Positions 7,766 through 16,684 are shown, counted from the first letter of the stretch. The stretch: DNA of 64,000 nt from Massilia sp. BSC265 (GCF_000740675.1 NZ_JPXI01000033.1:496001-560000), one strand, 5' to 3'. Made by a program: numbers and translations. Notes: generated by a model from the letters alone, not told the origin.

Positions 7766-8385
7766 AGCCCGAACGCAGCCGGATCCCCCCTGCCCTCGCG
7801 CACCAGTTCCGGCGCCGGCCCGGTGAGGTCGATGACCGTGGTCGGCTCGAGCGTGCCGGCGCCGCCGTCGATCACCAGCTCGATCTGCTTGCCCAGGCGC
7901 TCCAGCACTTCGTCCGGATCGGACAGCATGTGGTCGTCGCCCGGCAGCTGCAGCGTGGTGCCGATCAGGGGCTCGCCCAGCTCCTCGATCAGCGCCAGCA
8001 GGATGTGGTTTTCCGGGACGCGCACGCCGATGGTCTTGCGCGAAGGGTGCGACAGGCGGCGCGGCACTTCGCGCGTGGCCTCGAGGATGACCGTGTACGG
8101 ACCCGGCGTGGTGGCCTTGAGCATCCGGTACTGCGTGTTGTCGACGCGCGCGAAGTGCGCGATCTCGGACAGGTCGCGCACCAGCAGCGTCAGGTGGTGC
8201 TTGTCGTCGACGCCGCGGATGCGACGCAGCTTCTCGACCGCGCCCTTGTCGTCGAGGCGACACACCAGCGCATAGGCCGAATCGGTCGGCGCAGCCACGA
8301 TCCCGCCCGAGCTGATGATCTGGGCAGCCTGCTTGAGCAGCCGGGGCTGCGGGTTCTCGGGATGGATCTGGAAGTATTGGGCCAT
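7762..8385 (-). CDS. yciO: Sua5/YciO/YrdC/YwlC family protein (YciO-like)
   Basis: This 207-residue protein has the YrdC-type fold that binds tRNA or nucleotides; relatives make threonylcarbamoyl-AMP for tRNA t6A, while YciO itself may act on t6A turnover. The conserved N-terminal strand-loop GGIVAAPTDSAYAL (about 27-40), the KLRRIRG helix, the HHLTLLVRDL strand and the TPGPYTVIL segment are present. The KR-rich entry of genuine TsaC is less clear, so YciO is preferred. I start at 8385 (MAQYFQIHPENP); the open frame continues upstream but runs antiparallel into htpX. The stop codon lies in the inverted repeat. Confidence 0.85.
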   Translation of the reverse strand: MAQYFQIHPENPQPRLLKQAAQIISSGGIVAAPTDSAYALVCRLDDKGAVEKLRRIRGVDDKHHLTLLVRDLSEIAHFARVDNTQYRMLKATTPGPYTVILEATREVPRRLSHPSRKTIGVRVPENHILLALIEELGEPLIGTTLQLPGDDHMLSDPDEVLERLGKQIELVIDGGAGTLEPTTVIDLTGPAPELVREGRGDPAAFGL

Positions 8386-8411
8386 TGGTCTTGTTTTCGT
8401 TTGACAGCAGC

Positions 8412-9287
8412 TTAGCGCAGCGCCTGCAGCGCGGCGATGCGCTGTTCCATCGGCGGGTGCGTCGAGAACACCGCGCCCCAGCCGCCGCCGCTGCCCGAGA
8501 TGCCGGAAGCGGCCATCGACGACGGCAGCGCCCCCGGCGCCAGGCCGCCGAGGCGGGCCAGCGCGTGCTGCATCGGCACCGGGGTGCCCAGCAGCTTGGC
8601 GGAACCGGCATCGGCGCGGAATTCGCGCTTGCGCGAGAACCAGGCCACGATGATCGAGGCCAGGATGCCGAACGCGATCTCGCACACGAACACGGTGATC
8701 ATGTAGCCGATACCGGGGCCGCGGTCTTCGCTGCGGAACAGTAACTTATCCACGAAAAAGCCGACCACGCGCGCCAGGAACACGACGAAGGTATTGACCA
8801 CGCCCTGGATCAGGGTAAGCGTGACCATGTCGCCGTTGGCGATGTGCGCGACCTCGTGGCCGAGCACGGCCTCGACCTCGTCCTGGTTCATGTTGGCCAG
8901 CAGGCCGGTGGACACGGCCACCAGTGCGGAATTCTTGAAGGCGCCGGTGGCGAACGCATTCGGCTCGCCCTCGTAGACGGCCACTTCCGGCATGCCGATG
9001 CCGGCGCGCTCGGACAGCCTGCGCACGGTGTCGACCAGCCAGCGTTCGGTGGCGCTGGCAGGGGTCTCGATGACGCGCGCACCGGTCGACCACTTGGCCA
9101 TCGGCTTGCTCATCAGGAGCGAGATGAAGGAACCGGTGAAGCCCACCACCAGCGAGAACACGGCCAGGGCGCCGATGTCGATGCCCTGTCCCGTGACGGC
9201 GCGCCCCACCCCGAGCAGGTTGAGTACGAGCGATACCACCAGCACGACCGCAAGGTTGGTGGCGAGGAACAGAACGACGCGTTTCAT
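8412..9287 (-). CDS. htpX: Membrane zinc protease HtpX
   Basis: This 291-residue M48 protease degrades misfolded membrane proteins with FtsH. It has two N-terminal membrane helices (about 4-25 and 37-58), HEVAH at 144-148 for zinc and catalysis, two further hydrophobic segments and a downstream E..AD-type ligand region in [13 protein letters not shown]. The ATG at 9287 follows a strong Shine-Dalgarno (GGAGGG), which decides the start over an upstream ATG. It lies 26 bases upstream of yciO. Confidence 0.95.
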   Translation of the reverse strand: MKRVVLFLATNLAVVLVVSLVLNLLGVGRAVTGQGIDIGALAVFSLVVGFTGSFISLLMSKPMAKWSTGARVIETPASATERWLVDTVRRLSERAGIGMPEVAVYEGEPNAFATGAFKNSALVAVSTGLLANMNQDEVEAVLGHEVAHIANGDMVTLTLIQGVVNTFVVFLARVVGFFVDKLLFRSEDRGPGIGYMITVFVCEIAFGILASIIVAWFSRKREFRADAGSAKLLGTPVPMQHALARLGGLAPGALPSSMAASGISGSGGGWGAVFSTHPPMEQRIAALQALR

Positions 9288-9357
9288 GGAAAGCCCTCCT
9301 GGCAGCAAGATGATGTCAGGCTGCCAAGATTGGGCTGCCGAGCCGGAATTTCAAGCG

Positions 9358-9380
9358 AAAAAAAGCCCGCATGTGCGGGC
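9358..9380 (-). terminator. Rho-independent terminator of the cold-shock gene
   Basis: GCCCGCA/TGCGGGC pair around a very short loop, and on the minus strand the stem is followed by seven T residues. It lies about 45 bases past the csp stop. Confidence 0.85.
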
Positions 9381-9425
9381 CTCGGTATTGCAGTAAGGCG
9401 GGCTCGTGAGCGCCGCCCCGGCGGC

Positions 9426-9635
9426 TTAAATGCCGCGGATGTTGCTCGCCTTGTCGCCTTTCGGGCTGCTGGCGCGTTCGAAGGAGACGCGCTGGTTCTC
9501 CGCCAGGCTTTTAAAGCCATCCGACTGGATGTCCTTGAAGTGCGCGAACAGGTCGCCACCGCCTGCGTCAGGGGTAATGAAGCCGAAGCCCTTGGAATCG
9601 TTGAACCATTTGACGGTGCCGGTTTGAGTAGTCAT
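9426..9635 (-). CDS. Cold-shock family RNA-binding protein (CspA-like)
   Basis: This 69-residue single cold-shock domain has RNP1 (KGFGFI) and RNP2-like (DLFAHF) motifs after the TVKWFND strand, the full length of a CspA-family protein. It binds single-stranded RNA and DNA and melts RNA structure. The start at [12 protein letters not shown] is fixed by family alignment; the open frame extends upstream without conservation. The 232 bases upstream (9636-9867) hold no gene and probably include a long leader, as is usual for csp genes. Its own terminator makes it monocistronic. Confidence 0.95.
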   Translation of the reverse strand: MTTQTGTVKWFNDSKGFGFITPDAGGGDLFAHFKDIQSDGFKSLAENQRVSFERASSPKGDKASNIRGI

Positions 9636-9867
9636 GTAAATACCTTGAATGTGATGAGGGCAAAAATGCCGGAATGCACAGGTAAGCAAGAAGAGAGCGA
9701 CTGTAGGGAATCAAACAGGACTGCCGGACGGCAAGACGGGAAAGAGACCAACGAGAACGACGACTTGATGTTGTGCCCGATTGAAGATACAGGACTTTGC
9801 CGGTCTCACCTAATGATTTCGACTTTATTTTACTGTCGCGTGCAGAACTTGCCGGCTATACACAGCA

Positions 9868-10698
9868 TCAGAACCAGTCATGCCAGACCGGCGTCAGCCC
9901 TGCCGGCAATGGCGGCAGCTCGGCAAACTCCACCCGGGCTTCTCCCGGCGCATGGAAGTCGGTGCCGCGCGAGGCCAGGAAACCGTAGCGCCGCGCCACC
10001 TCGGCATAGCTCAGGTACTGGTCCGGCGTATGGCTGCCGGTGACCACTTCGATGGCGTTGCCGCCGAGCTGGCGGAACTCGTCGAACAGCGCCCCTTCGG
10101 CCGTGTCGCTGAACGGGTAGCGACCCGGGTGCGCGATCACGGGAATGCCGCCGGCGCCGCGGATCCAGCCGACGGCGTCGGCCAGCGTGGCCCAGCGGTG
10201 CGGCACGTAGCCCGGCTTGCCCTCGGTGAGGTATTTGCGGAACACTTCGGAGGTCGAGCCGCAGGCGCCGATCTCGACCAGGTAGCGGGCGAAGTGGGTG
10301 CGCGAGATCAGGTCCGGGTTGCCGACGTAGCGCAGCGCGCCCTCGTAGGCGCCGGGAATGCCGGCATTGGCAAGCTGGGCCGCGATTTCCTGCGCGCGTG
10401 CCTGGCGGCCGTTGCGGGTGGCGGCCAGGCCGTCGACCAGACCCTGGTTGTCCTCGTCGATCTGCAGGCCGACGATGTGCACGGTTTCATTGGCCCAGGT
10501 CACCGAGATCTCGACGCCGGCCACGAAGCGCATCCCGAGCTCGCCGGCCGCCTTGCGCGCGGCCTTGATCCCGCCGACCTCGTCGTGGTCCGTCAGCGCC
10601 CAGACGTCGACACCGCTTCTACGGGCATAGGCGGCGACGGCGCTTGGCGCGAGCACGCCGTCGGAGACGTTGGAATGGCAGTGGAGATCGGCTTTCAT
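9868..10698 (-). CDS. rnm: PHP-domain phosphoesterase, RNase AM/3',5'-nucleoside bisphosphate phosphatase-like
   Basis: This 276-residue PHP protein has the full metal-binding set: HCHSNVSDG at the N-terminus, LTDHDEV, GVEISV, the RTHFARYL helix, AHPGRY and the terminal GTDFH. E. coli YciV/TrpH (RNase AM) has this organisation and trims 5' ends of rRNA or hydrolyses nucleoside bisphosphates. In many proteobacteria the gene lies next to yciO, as here once htpX and csp are skipped. The length matches the family. The specific activity is inferred from the family. Confidence 0.87.
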   Translation of the reverse strand: MKADLHCHSNVSDGVLAPSAVAAYARRSGVDVWALTDHDEVGGIKAARKAAGELGMRFVAGVEISVTWANETVHIVGLQIDEDNQGLVDGLAATRNGRQARAQEIAAQLANAGIPGAYEGALRYVGNPDLISRTHFARYLVEIGACGSTSEVFRKYLTEGKPGYVPHRWATLADAVGWIRGAGGIPVIAHPGRYPFSDTAEGALFDEFRQLGGNAIEVVTGSHTPDQYLSYAEVARRYGFLASRGTDFHAPGEARVEFAELPPLPAGLTPVWHDWF

Positions 10699-10769
10699 GG
10701 CGCGGCGACGTCGATAGCAATAGAGCGAAACATTGTACGCGCCAATCGCTCCGCCGTGCGGCTACGGGA

Positions 10770-11318
10770 TCAGTTGGATTGCAGCATGGAACGCACCGTC
10801 CCCTCTTTCGCCAGCACGTAGTCGTGGCCGGCAAGCACCAGGTTGGTGGTCGGCTGGATCACCTTGACGTTGATGAAGACGGCATCGCGGGTCTCGGCAT
10901 ACGAGCCGACCACCACGGCCTGGGCATTGTGGGTGCTGGCCACTTCGCCGATCTCGCGGGTGAGCATCAGCTCGCCCTGTCCGCGCTTGAGGTAGACGCT
11001 GTTGCGCAGCTTCATCTCCAGCATCTTCATGCCGCCCTGGGCAAGGCGGGTCGAGAGCTGCTCCGACACCAGGCGGCCCAGCATCGAGGTCTGCTCGAGC
11101 GCGTCGATGTTGACGATGGTGGCCATGATCAGCGGCTTGTCGTCCGCCAGCTTGCCGCGCAATTGCAGGGCCAGCGCGTCGGCGGCGCGGTAATTTGCGG
11201 CAACGAAGGCGTTGGCCGACACCGCGGTGTAGTCGGTACTTGCTTCCGGATTCGTGGCGCAGGCGCCGAGCATCAAGGGCAGCGCCAGCACGGCGGCGCG
11301 AAAGGTCAGTGGTCGCAT
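10770..11318 (-). CDS. FlgO-family outer-membrane lipoprotein
   Basis: This 182-residue lipoprotein has signal and lipobox LGAC (Cys about 19). Its body (residues about 40-175) matches the FlgO domain: NYRAADALALQL, a LGRLVSEQLSTRL helix, GEVASTHNAQAVVVGSY and a final INVKVIQPTTN strand. Vibrio FlgO is an outer-membrane protein that supports the polar flagellum, but no flagellar genes are near. A strong Shine-Dalgarno (AGGAGG) lies seven bases before the ATG, 14 bases after the stop of another lipoprotein gene, so the two form an operon. Confidence 0.82.
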   Translation of the reverse strand: MRPLTFRAAVLALPLMLGACATNPEASTDYTAVSANAFVAANYRAADALALQLRGKLADDKPLIMATIVNIDALEQTSMLGRLVSEQLSTRLAQGGMKMLEMKLRNSVYLKRGQGELMLTREIGEVASTHNAQAVVVGSYAETRDAVFINVKVIQPTTNLVLAGHDYVLAKEGTVRSMLQSN

Positions 11319-11332
11319 CCGGGGCCTCCTGC

Positions 11333-12004
11333 TTAGTGATTACGAACCGCGTAGGTCCTCGTGGGTTGCGCCGCCGCGTCGTACAGGGCGCGATCGCTGT
11401 CGGTGGTGTAGTACACCGAGGTGGTGCGCGCGTAGTACCGCGCGTCGTCGGCCAGCGACAGGTTGACGATGATCTCGGTCTTCGGCGTGTCGCCGGTGGC
11501 GAACTGGGAACGGAACCAGGAATAGGCGTCCTGGGCGAAGATGGCGGCAGTGGCCAGCCACTCGACGGTGTGGTCGATTTCGGTCAGCACCCAGGCGCCC
11601 GCCACCAGCAGGCTGCGCTCGCCGGTGAACTTGTACTGCGGACGCTTGGCCGAGAAAGCCACCACCTGGGTGTCGAGTTCGATGCGCAGGGTGTTCGCGT
11701 CCGGCACCTTGACCACGATATAGCCTTCGTTGACGAGGGCCGTGACCAGGTGAGCGCTGACACCCTGGGCAAAGGCGCTCGACTGCTGCGAGCCGACGTA
11801 CAGCGGACGCTTCGCGTTCACCTTCAGCGAAGGCGCAAGCTGGCCGGCCATGTGGCGTGCGATGACACCCCAGTGCGCAGCCGCCTGCAGCTTGGCCTGT
11901 TGGGTGCTGGGGAAGTTGGTGGCCACCGGGGCCGGGCTGTAGGGAACGGCGCAGCCTGCCGTCAGGAGGGCGCCGCAAAGCGCGAGGCCGGCTCGAAATC
12001 GCAT
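11333..12004 (-). CDS. Uncharacterised lipoprotein paired with the FlgO-like gene
   Basis: This 223-residue protein starts with a signal peptide and lipobox (LLTAGC, Cys about 17). The mature part has a PSTQQAKLQAAAHWGVIARHM helix, a SLKVN...LYVGSQ strand and a later TPKTEIIVNLSLADDARYYARTTSVYY stretch, consistent with a periplasmic alpha/beta lipoprotein. I do not recognise the family. The ATG at 12004 is chosen because it begins the signal peptide; the longer frame upstream is unrelated. Gene order and spacing say it works with the FlgO-like lipoprotein. Confidence 0.75.
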   Translation of the reverse strand: MRFRAGLALCGALLTAGCAVPYSPAPVATNFPSTQQAKLQAAAHWGVIARHMAGQLAPSLKVNAKRPLYVGSQQSSAFAQGVSAHLVTALVNEGYIVVKVPDANTLRIELDTQVVAFSAKRPQYKFTGERSLLVAGAWVLTEIDHTVEWLATAAIFAQDAYSWFRSQFATGDTPKTEIIVNLSLADDARYYARTTSVYYTTDSDRALYDAAAQPTRTYAVRNH

Positions 12005-12138
12005 GGTAATCCTGTCAGTCTGATTCGATGGCGCACAGGGCGCCGGGTCGGGTGCGACTGTAGCACACGCATTTCCACACGGCAATTTATTGAGATACTG
12101 GCTGAGGGCTGCCTACAACGCCAGGGGCAGGCAAGGCA

Positions 12139-13032
12139 TCAGCCCGGCACTTCGGCCCCGGTCAAGAACGCCTCGATCATCCTTGCCAGCAGTTCCGGCT
12201 GATCATGATGCAGCATATGCCCCGCTTCCGGCATCATGCGTGCCGTCACATCGGCCAGGTGCTCGCGCCGCCGGTCGATCTCCGCCCTGGCCTGTTCCTT
12301 CGGCCCCATCCAGCGCCACATCTCGGTCTCTTCCGCCTCGACCCACAGCACCGGCGCGGTGATCTGCGTCCAGCAGGCCAGCACCTCGTCGGCGTGGTAC
12401 AGCAGCGGCCCGGTCATCTTGTGCGCCGGATCGCCCAGGATGCGCCACTGGCCATCCGGATCCTGCGCCGACCAGTGCCCTGCCAGGAAGGCTGCCCGCC
12501 CGGCCGGCAAACGGGGATTGGTCTTCTGTAGCCGCGCCGCCACTTCATCCAGGCTGGCATAACCGCGCATCTCGGGCTTGGCGCGCAGTTCGTCGAGCCA
12601 TTTGGCGAAGCGCCCGGGCGCCTGCGACGGGCGGGTGGCCGGCAGGCCGAAGCCTTCCAGGTTGACGAGTTTGGCAATGCGCTGCGGCCGCACGCCCGCG
12701 TACAGGCTGGCGATGTTGCCGCCCATGCTGTGGCCCAGCAGGTTCACCGTATCGCCCCGCGCATAATGGTCGAGCACCGCTTCCAGGTCGGCCAGGTAGT
12801 CCGGAAACCAGTAGGTGTCCGAATGCGAGCGCTCGCTCAGCCCAAAGCCGCGCCAGTCGAACGCGATCACGTGCCAATCGCCCTCCAGGGCGTCGACCAC
12901 GAACTGGAACGAGGCCGAGACGTCCATCCAGCCGTGCTGCATGAAGATCTTGGGGGCGCCTTCGCGGCCCCAGTGGCGCACATGGGTGCGCAGGCCGCGC
13001 ACGGTCAGGAATTCGGAACGGGATGCTTGCAT
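12139..13032 (-). CDS. Alpha/beta hydrolase
   Basis: This 297-residue cytosolic hydrolase has the oxyanion HGWMD motif (about 34), the nucleophile elbow GHSMGG (Ser about 101) and a terminal catalytic His in [15 protein letters not shown]. The acid is probably the Glu or Asp after the [12 protein letters not shown] strand. A cap domain of about 100 residues lies between. The substrate is unknown; close relatives are annotated only as hydrolases. It is divergent from the carbonic-anhydrase-like gene, and I see no partner gene in the same direction. Confidence 0.87.
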   Translation of the reverse strand: MQASRSEFLTVRGLRTHVRHWGREGAPKIFMQHGWMDVSASFQFVVDALEGDWHVIAFDWRGFGLSERSHSDTYWFPDYLADLEAVLDHYARGDTVNLLGHSMGGNIASLYAGVRPQRIAKLVNLEGFGLPATRPSQAPGRFAKWLDELRAKPEMRGYASLDEVAARLQKTNPRLPAGRAAFLAGHWSAQDPDGQWRILGDPAHKMTGPLLYHADEVLACWTQITAPVLWVEAEETEMWRWMGPKEQARAEIDRRREHLADVTARMMPEAGHMLHHDQPELLARMIEAFLTGAEVPG

Positions 13033-13186
13033 GGGCTGTGGGCAAAGAGTGGCGAAAAAGTACGACCGTTCGCATTATACCGCTTCAGTCTTGATTTCGT
13101 CTTGCCCGGCCCCACTTGCCATCGACCGGACGATGGCGGACGCAGGGTTTACAATAGCGGCATTTCAATCTTCCGCGAGCACATCC

Positions 13187-13711
13187 ATGGCGATTTACCA
13201 GCTGGGCGAGCATGCGCCCGAGATCCACGCCTCAAGCTTTGTGGCCGATTCGGCAACCCTGATCGGCAAGGTCACGCTGGAGGCGAATGCTTCGGTGTGG
13301 TATGGCGCGACGCTGCGCGGCGACAACGAGCGCATTACCGTCGGCGAAAACAGCAACGTGCAGGAAGGCACGGTGATGCACACCGACATGGGCTTCCCGC
13401 TCACGCTGGGCAAGAACGTGACCGTCGGCCACCAGGCCATGCTGCACGGCTGCACGGTCGGCGATGGGTCGCTGATCGGCATCCAGGCCGTCATCCTGAA
13501 CGGCGCCCGGATCGGCAAGGGCTGCCTGGTTGGCGCCGGCGCGCTGGTCACCGAAGGCAAGGAGTTCCCGGACGGCTCGCTGATCCTCGGTTCACCTGCC
13601 AAGGTCGTGCGCACCCTGACGGAAGAAGACATGCTGCGCCTGGAGGCCAGCGCCGCGAGCTACGTGGCGCGCGGCCAGCTATTCAAGGCGGAGCTCAAGC
13701 TGATCGGATAA
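13187..13711 (+). CDS. Gamma-class carbonic anhydrase family protein
   Basis: This 174-residue left-handed beta-helix protein has hexapeptide repeats. The three metal-binding His residues of gamma carbonic anhydrases are present at about 65, 82 and 87 (VMHTD and GHQAMLHG). The family (YrdA/PaaY/CaiE-like) forms trimers and either interconverts CO2 and bicarbonate or acts as a thioesterase. The start at 13187 ([13 protein letters not shown]) is set by homology. Three bases separate its stop from the ATG of hslO, so the two are likely an operon. Confidence 0.9.
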   Translation: MAIYQLGEHAPEIHASSFVADSATLIGKVTLEANASVWYGATLRGDNERITVGENSNVQEGTVMHTDMGFPLTLGKNVTVGHQAMLHGCTVGDGSLIGIQAVILNGARIGKGCLVGAGALVTEGKEFPDGSLILGSPAKVVRTLTEEDMLRLEASAASYVARGQLFKAELKLIG

Positions 13712-13714
13712 AGA

Positions 13715-14680
13715 ATGACTACTGAAGATATGACTCAAACCGGCGACACCCTCCAGAAATTCATCTTCGATAACGCTGCCGTGCGTGGCGAGCTGATCGA
13801 GATTTCCGACACCTGGCGCGAGATCCAGGCCAGGCACGCCTACCCGAAGGCGGTGCGCGCCGCCCTCGGCGAGATGGTGGCGGCCAGCGCCCTGCTGTCG
13901 GCCAACCTGAAATTCAACGGTGCCATCGTGATGCAGATCTTCGGCGATGGCCCGGTGCGCCTGCTGGTGGTCGAGTGCGACGCCCAGCTGCGCATCCGCG
14001 CCACGGCAAAACTGGCGCCGGATGCCGAGCTGGCCGACGACGCCACGCTGACCCAGATGTTCAATGCGCACGGCAAGGGCCGCTTCGTGATCACCCTCGA
14101 CCCGGTCGACAAGGTGCCCGGCCAGCAGCCCTACCAGGGCGTGGTGCCGCTGATCGGCGAGGACATGGCGACCGTCATCGAGAACTACATGCTGCGTTCC
14201 GAGCAGATGGACACGCGCCTGTGGCTGGCGGCCGACGACCAGGTCTCGCGCGGCCTGCTGCTGCAGAAGCTCCCGCGCCACAGCGGCAAGGACGACCAGC
14301 AGAAGCAGGCTTCCGAAGCCGAAGACCTGGAGACCTGGAACCGCGCCGTGATGCTGGGCCAGACGCTCAAGCGCGAGGAGCTCCTGTCCACCGGCATCGA
14401 GACCCTGCTCAAGCGCCTGTTCTGGGAAGAGACCATCCGCGTGTTCGATCCGCAGCACCCGCAGTTCCACTGCAGCTGCACGCGCGAGAAAGTCGGCAAC
14501 ATGCTCAAGATGCTGGGCCAGGAAGAGGTCGAGTCGGCGCTGGCCGATCTGGGCGAGCTGGGCATCAACTGCGACTTCTGCGGCAAGCACTATGCCTTCG
14601 ACAAGGTGGACTGCGCCCAACTGTTCGCGAGCGACACTCCGGTGGAGACGATGATGCCTGCGAGCGGGAGCATCAACTAA
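13715..14680 (+). CDS. hslO: Redox-regulated chaperone Hsp33
   Basis: This 321-residue holdase chaperone is activated by oxidation. Its C-terminal zinc switch has four cysteines in the order CSC (253, 255) and CDFC (286, 289), exactly the Hsp33 pattern. The N-terminal domain includes the conserved AALGEMVAASALLSANLKF helix. Hsp33 protects proteins during oxidative and heat stress. It follows the gamma carbonic anhydrase gene by three bases; both lie just before dps, another oxidative-stress gene. Confidence 0.96.
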   Translation: MTTEDMTQTGDTLQKFIFDNAAVRGELIEISDTWREIQARHAYPKAVRAALGEMVAASALLSANLKFNGAIVMQIFGDGPVRLLVVECDAQLRIRATAKLAPDAELADDATLTQMFNAHGKGRFVITLDPVDKVPGQQPYQGVVPLIGEDMATVIENYMLRSEQMDTRLWLAADDQVSRGLLLQKLPRHSGKDDQQKQASEAEDLETWNRAVMLGQTLKREELLSTGIETLLKRLFWEETIRVFDPQHPQFHCSCTREKVGNMLKMLGQEEVESALADLGELGINCDFCGKHYAFDKVDCAQLFASDTPVETMMPASGSIN

Positions 14681-14712
14681 GCCTCAACCAAGCCGGCGGA
14701 TTCGTTTCCTGA

Positions 14713-14737
14713 AGATGGGCGGCTGTGCCGCCCATCT
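14713..14737. terminator. Stem-loop between convergent genes
   Basis: An 11-base perfect stem (AGATGGGCGGC/GCCGCCCATCT) with a TGT loop lies between the convergent hslO and the exported-protein gene. No T-run follows, so factor-dependent or bidirectional termination is only likely. Confidence 0.5.
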
Positions 14738-14742
14738 GCCGT

Positions 14743-15489
14743 TTACGGCGCAGGCGGAACCGGGGGCTCGGCGAACTCGTACACCACCAGCGCCTCGTCG
14801 CCCCAGCTCTTGTCGCGCAGCGGCGCATGGTAGCCTTCCCCGTTGCCGAGCAGCGACAGCCTGGCCTTGCGCTCGCCCGACACCACGGTGGCCGAAGCAA
14901 GACGCTTCGGCGCACGATAGATGTAGCCGGTCATCGGCAACCTGCACAGGCCGCCTGCCGCTGCGGCCCCGGCGCGGTACAGCAGCGGTATTTCTTCCTT
15001 GCGTACGGCAACGCTGACTTCGCACTCCAGGCGCAGGTCGCCCAGGCGCCGCGCGTTCTCCGGGACGCCTGGCGTGCGCACGCGCGGGCGCCAGCGGATC
15101 TCGGCCTTCTTGCGGTTCGAGACCAGATCCGCCTTGTCGTCGAAGGCTTCCTGGCTGCGCGGCAGGACGAAAGTGCCGTCCGCGTCGAGCGGCAGTGCGA
15201 TACTGACCGCATCGCCGGCGATGCGCAGCTGCAGGCCGTCGGTTTGCGCCGGTTTGCCATCCTTCGTCCACAGTTCGAAGCGCAGGTCTGCCTTGGGCGC
15301 CAGCGCACGCTTCTCTTCCCATGCGTCGAGGCCACGTACCATGCGGCGGTAGGGAAGCAGCTCCGGATCCCTGATGCTGCTGACTTCGACCTTTTCGGCG
15401 GCCGCTGGCGCTTCCGCCGGGGTACCGTCCTGGGCAAATGCAGGCGCGGCCATCGCCAGCAGCGCGGCGATGATGGAAAGTCGCTTCAT
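14743..15489 (-). CDS. Exported protein of unknown function
   Basis: This protein of about 248 residues has a clear signal peptide (MKRLSIIAALLAMAAPAFA). The mature part has no recognised catalytic motif; it contains a beta-rich region with DLRFELWTKDGKP and PLDADGTFVLPRS that resembles the carboxypeptidase-regulatory-like fold, and a Cys pair (LECEV and GLCRL). The ATG at 15489 is preferred because AAGGA lies six bases before it. It stands alone between convergent hslO and divergent dps. The function is unknown. Confidence 0.75.
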   Translation of the reverse strand: MKRLSIIAALLAMAAPAFAQDGTPAEAPAAAEKVEVSSIRDPELLPYRRMVRGLDAWEEKRALAPKADLRFELWTKDGKPAQTDGLQLRIAGDAVSIALPLDADGTFVLPRSQEAFDDKADLVSNRKKAEIRWRPRVRTPGVPENARRLGDLRLECEVSVAVRKEEIPLLYRAGAAAAGGLCRLPMTGYIYRAPKRLASATVVSGERKARLSLLGNGEGYHAPLRDKSWGDEALVVYEFAEPPVPPAP

Positions 15490-15601
15490 GCACATCCTTC
15501 ATTCGTGAGAGATGCCCAGCATTGTAAAGACAGCCGGATGATCAATGTGCACACATTCCCACCGCCCCGCTAATGAACCGTGACACTCGAAACACGCATT
15601 T

Positions 15602-15630
15602 TTTACAGCGGTGCTAAGCTGATGTATCTA
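15602..15630 (+). promoter_or_regulatory. Promoter of dps
   Basis: TTTACA (15602-15607) and TATCTA (15625-15630) are separated by 17 bases, a good sigma-70 layout about 50 bases before the dps start. Confidence 0.6.
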
Positions 15631-15645
15631 TGACAGTGTTGTCAT
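15630..15645. promoter_or_regulatory. Palindromic operator candidate at the dps start site
   Basis: ATGACA and TGTCAT form a perfect inverted repeat with a 4-base GTGT spacer beginning at the last base of the -10 element. A repressor bound here would cover the transcription start. The cognate factor is not identifiable by eye. Confidence 0.5.
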
Positions 15646-15683
15646 TTCCTTACAAACACTGCACTTACCTCAGGAGAAAAACG

Positions 15684-16190
15684 ATGCACATGGATACCGG
15701 AATCAACACCGAAAACCGCGCCAAGATCGTCGATTCGCTGTCGACCGTCTTGAGCGACGCTTTCATGCTCTACCTGAAGACGCACAATTTTCACTGGAAC
15801 GTCACCGGGCCGATGTTCTCGACCCTGCACGTGATGTTCGAGGAGCAGTACACCGAGCAATGGAACGCGCTGGACGAAATCGCCGAGCGCATCCGCGCCC
15901 TCGGCCATTTCGCGCCGGCCACCTCGCAGCGCTATGTCCAACTCTCGAGCATCAAGGAAGAGCCGGAAGTACTGTCGGCCAAGGAAATGATCCGCCAGCT
16001 GGTCGAAGGCAACGAGATCCTGGTGCGCACCATGCGTGAAGGCGTCAAGGTTGCCGACGAGCTGGACGACTTCCCAACCGCCGACATGCTGACCACCCGC
16101 ATGGAAGTACACGAGAAGAATGCATGGATGCTGCGCTCCTTCCTGGAGCAAGGCGCCGGCTCGATGCAGGGCGAGGCGTCGTCGGACTGA
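15684..16190 (+). CDS. dps: Dps-family DNA protection ferritin
   Basis: This 168-residue ferritin-like protein forms dodecamers that store iron with peroxide and shield DNA. The inter-subunit ferroxidase ligands are all present at family spacing: His37, His49, Asp64 and Glu68 in NFHWNVTGP...LHVMFEEQY...NALDEIAERI. The ATG at 15684 has a strong AGGAG eight bases upstream, which rules out the longer open frame. It is monocistronic, with a promoter and a perfect terminator. Confidence 0.95.
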   Translation: MHMDTGINTENRAKIVDSLSTVLSDAFMLYLKTHNFHWNVTGPMFSTLHVMFEEQYTEQWNALDEIAERIRALGHFAPATSQRYVQLSSIKEEPEVLSAKEMIRQLVEGNEILVRTMREGVKVADELDDFPTADMLTTRMEVHEKNAWMLRSFLEQGAGSMQGEASSD

Positions 16191-16213
16191 GGGAGCTGAA
16201 CACGCACGGAAAG

Positions 16214-16239
16214 AAAAACGCGCCGCAAGGCGCGTTTTT
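16214..16239 (+). terminator. Bidirectional rho-independent terminator of dps
   Basis: AAAAACGCGCC/GGCGCGTTTTT is a perfect 11-base stem with a GCAA loop, 23 bases after dps. The A-run on the other side lets it also end the convergent antidote-like gene. Confidence 0.92.
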
Positions 16240-16273
16240 CGTTGGGAGACTAGCTGGACAGAAAAGCGGCTGC

Positions 16274-16552
16274 TTAGCCGCGCCCACCCGACATGTGCAG
16301 GTCGACCACCTTCATGATCTCAAGGGTAAGATCCAGGTTGAATTCTTCCGCTACCAGGGCGGCCTGCAGTTCTTCGCGCGGTATGCCGACGGCCGCCGCC
16401 AGCGCGCCGAGGCCGGGCGCCCTCGCCACGGCCTGCATGGCGACGGTAATGACGGCGCCGTCGCCATCCTCGAAAGCATCGGCCAGGCAATCGGCGATCG
16501 AGTCGAGTGAATCGAGCTCCGCAGGATTCGGCGGGGTGTTTTCTTGGTTCAT
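16274..16552 (-). CDS. Addiction-module antidote-like HTH protein (orphan)
   Basis: This 92-residue protein matches the putative addiction-module antidote family (HigA/Xre-like): an N-terminal IADCLADAFEDGDGAVITVAMQ segment, a VARAPGLGALAAAVGIPREEL helix-turn-helix (about 42-63), and the C-terminal NLDLTLEIMKVVDLHM. In that family the antitoxin normally follows a RelE/Gp49-type toxin gene. Upstream here (16553-16868) I find no toxin-like protein, so it seems to be an orphan antitoxin or a solitary regulator. The gene ends near the shared dps terminator. Confidence 0.72.
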   Translation of the reverse strand: MNQENTPPNPAELDSLDSIADCLADAFEDGDGAVITVAMQAVARAPGLGALAAAVGIPREELQAALVAEEFNLDLTLEIMKVVDLHMSGGRG

Positions 16553-16684
16553 TTTCAGCTCACAGGAAGAAGTATTGGCACGGTGGCGTGCCCATACGAT
16601 GATGCAAACCGCCGATCATACACTGGCGGAGTGCGCGCCGGTGTGAACATCTTCGCGCCTCCGTATGCGTGTCGGATAAGGTAA

